A stretch of DNA of 64,000 bases. Origin: Tsukamurella sp. 1534. Its GTDB lineage: Bacteria > Actinomycetota > Actinomycetes > Mycobacteriales > Mycobacteriaceae. Location: assembly GCF_000312385.1 (NCBI RefSeq), contig NZ_HE997627.1:947282-1011281 (forward strand). Direction: 5' to 3'. Under the pieces are notes generated by a model, which searched no databases, was not told the origin of the DNA, and saw only the letters and a list, made by a program, of their open reading frames with translations. Below are positions 62,245 through 64,000 of this stretch, in pieces. A program made the translations under genes and the position numbers. The first letter of the stretch is position 1, and each line of letters opens with the position of its first letter.

Positions 62245-63843
62245 ATGACGCAGCCCGCGGCACCCCGCACCGCTTACGACGCGCCCTGGTGGAAGGACGC
62301 CGTCTTCCACCAGATCTACCCGCGCTCGTTCTCGGACTCGAACGGCGACGGCGTGGGCGACCTGCGCGGCGTGATCGACCGCCTGGGTTATCTGGAGCTG
62401 CTGGGGATCGACGCGCTGTGGCTCTCGCCGGTGATGCGCTCCCCCATGGCGGATCACGGTTACGACGTCTCGGACCCGCGCGACATCGATCCGTTGTTCG
62501 GGTCGGTCGCGGACCTCGACGACCTGATCCGCGAGGCGCACGCGCGGCACATCCGCGTCACGATGGACCTGGTCCCGAACCACACGTCGGATCAGCACCC
62601 GTGGTTCCAGGCAGCGCTGCGTGCCGGCCCGGGCAGCCGCGAGCGCGAGCGGTACGTGTTCCGCGACGGCCGCGGGCCGAACGGCGACGAGCCGCCGAAC
62701 AACTGGCCGAGCGTGTTCGGCGGCCCCGCATGGCACCGCGTCACGGAGGCCGACGGCCGTCCGGGCCAGTGGTACCTGCACATCTTCGCCCCCGAACAGC
62801 CCGACCTGAACTGGCTCGACGAGGAGGTCTTCCAGGACCTGGCGACCACGCTCCGGTTCTGGCTCGACCGCGGCGTCGACGGCTTCCGGATCGACGTCGC
62901 GCACGGCATGGCGAAGCCCGACGGGCTTCCGGACATGGACATGATCACCAACCGGATCATGGACAACGACGAGAACGATCTCCGGTTCAACAATCCCGGC
63001 GTGCACGCGATCCACCGCCGGATCCGCGCCGTGATGGACGAGTACCCCGGGCGGGTCACCGTCGGCGAGATCTGGTGCAAGGACAACGACAGGTTCGCCG
63101 AGTACATCCGCCCGGACGAGCTGCACTTGGGCTTCAATTTCCGCCTGGCGGAGGCGGAGTGGGACGCCGCGGAGATCCGCGAGGCGATCGACAACTCCCT
63201 GATCGCGGTGGAGGGCGTGACCGGGATCCCCACCTGGACGCTGTCCAATCACGACGTGGAGCGGGAGGTCACCCGGTACGGCGGGGGTGCTCTCGGCACC
63301 GCGCGGGCGCGGGCGATGATCCTCGTGGAACTGGCGCTGCCCGGAACGGTGTTCCTGTACAACGGTTCCGAGCTCGGCCTGCCGAACGTCGACCTGCCCG
63401 ACGAGGCCCTGCAGGATCCGACCTGGGAGCGCTCCGGGCACACCGAGCGCGGCCGGGACGGTTGCCGGGTCCCGCTGCCGTGGCAGGGTTCGGCTCCGCC
63501 CTACGGCTTCTCGTCGAACGAGAGCACCTGGCTCCCGATGCCCGCCGATTGGCAGGACCTCACAGCGGAGGCGGAGCTCGAGGACCTGGACTCCACGCTC
63601 ACGCTCTACCGCACCGCGCTCGAACTGCGCAGGATGCGGCCGGAGTTCCGGGGCGACGCGATCGAGTGGTACGGCGCGCCGGGGCCCGGCCTGCTGGCCT
63701 TCCGCCGGATCGACGGCCGGCTCACGTGCGTCCTCAACGCGTCCGGCGCCCCGGTCGAGTTGCCGGACGGCGAGGTCATCCTGTCGAGCGCCCCGCTGGT
63801 CGACGGTCTGCTCCCGGCCGACGCCGCCTGCTGGCTCGCCTGA
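62245..63843 (+). CDS. aglA: Alpha-glucosidase (GH13, oligo-1,6-glucosidase type)
   Basis: 532 aa. TIM-barrel GH13 motifs: DLVPNHTSDQHPWF (region I), nucleophile Asp in GFRIDVAHG (about residue 218), acid/base Glu in VGEIW, and SNHDVERE (region IV). The QIYPRSF start and PDLNW mark the oligo-1,6/alpha-glucosidase subfamily. Cytosolic. ATG 62245 with GAGAGAAGGA upstream. The gene order matches Rv2471 after glbO. Confidence 0.92.
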   Translation: MTQPAAPRTAYDAPWWKDAVFHQIYPRSFSDSNGDGVGDLRGVIDRLGYLELLGIDALWLSPVMRSPMADHGYDVSDPRDIDPLFGSVADLDDLIREAHARHIRVTMDLVPNHTSDQHPWFQAALRAGPGSRERERYVFRDGRGPNGDEPPNNWPSVFGGPAWHRVTEADGRPGQWYLHIFAPEQPDLNWLDEEVFQDLATTLRFWLDRGVDGFRIDVAHGMAKPDGLPDMDMITNRIMDNDENDLRFNNPGVHAIHRRIRAVMDEYPGRVTVGEIWCKDNDRFAEYIRPDELHLGFNFRLAEAEWDAAEIREAIDNSLIAVEGVTGIPTWTLSNHDVEREVTRYGGGALGTARARAMILVELALPGTVFLYNGSELGLPNVDLPDEALQDPTWERSGHTERGRDGCRVPLPWQGSAPPYGFSSNESTWLPMPADWQDLTAEAELEDLDSTLTLYRTALELRRMRPEFRGDAIEWYGAPGPGLLAFRRIDGRLTCVLNASGAPVELPDGEVILSSAPLVDGLLPADAACWLA

Positions 63844-63855
63844 TCGGGTCCGACG

Positions 63856-64000
<145 letters not shown>

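Overview
This is a contiguous stretch of a high-GC actinobacterial chromosome. The block clpX / clpP2-clpP1 / tig and the block nei / rpiB ... mycothiol-type DsbA / pepN / DUF5130 / HNH / glbO / GH13 glucosidase follow the mycobacterial order (Rv2457c-Rv2471) but are pushed apart by about 40 kb of other genes. With many GTG/TTG starts, apparently leaderless genes and mycothiol-type chemistry, this points to Mycobacteriales outside Mycobacterium. I lean towards Tsukamurella or a close relative, by gene order only; I could not run a search.

Layout. 1-6 kb: a cut-off proline-rich protein, a DUF2207 membrane protein, fdhD, then an IclR-type regulator facing an operon of two SDR dehydrogenases and an NTF2-like protein. 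6-10.3 kb: proteostasis block (clpX, clpP2, clpP1, trigger factor). 10.4-14.5 kb: DUF1304, speG, a GNAT-AAA+ fusion, an MHS transporter. 14.5-18.1 kb: rifamycin phosphotransferase behind a rifamycin-associated element, and folD behind a ZTP riboswitch. 18.1-20.4 kb: two excalibur-domain secreted/membrane proteins. 20.97-22.16 kb: a tRNA-Pro gene whose 3' end is duplicated 1.1 kb away, bracketing one low-GC orphan gene. 22.2-29.2 kb: BenE transporter with its XRE-cupin regulator, a lipoprotein, a BtuFCD-like ABC importer, peptidase E and a phosphodiesterase. 29.2-36.8 kb: cell-surface acyltransferases, TetR-MFS efflux pair, a six-helix membrane protein. 36.9-43.4 kb: tRNA-Gly, a crotonase, and an operon that reads as an arginine oxidative-decarboxylation pathway. 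43.4-50.8 kb: P450, two-component system, crotonase, HhH-GPD protein and small envelope proteins. 50.8-64 kb: esterase, nei, rpiB, M48 protease, PPOX protein, ArgA-like synthase, DsbA-like nitroreductase, pepN, YchJ-like, DUF5130, small membrane protein, HNH, glbO, GH13 glucosidase and a cut-off AraC regulator.

How the parts work together. The clearest regulatory stories are: (i) the 19-bp RAE palindrome placing rph under rifamycin control; (ii) a translational ZTP riboswitch on folD, with a hairpin that traps the Shine-Dalgarno; (iii) tandem 16-bp operators between benE and its XRE-cupin regulator; (iv) a TetR operator over the promoter of a TetR-MFS operon. Metabolically, genes 38.5-43.4 kb (ureohydrolase, cationic amino acid permease, nitrilase-type amidase, FAD monooxygenase, four cistrons overlapping by 4 nt) can be assembled into arginine -> 4-guanidinobutyramide -> 4-guanidinobutyrate -> GABA + urea. 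The most novel piece is the tRNA-Pro-bracketed single-gene element at 20,973-22,100.
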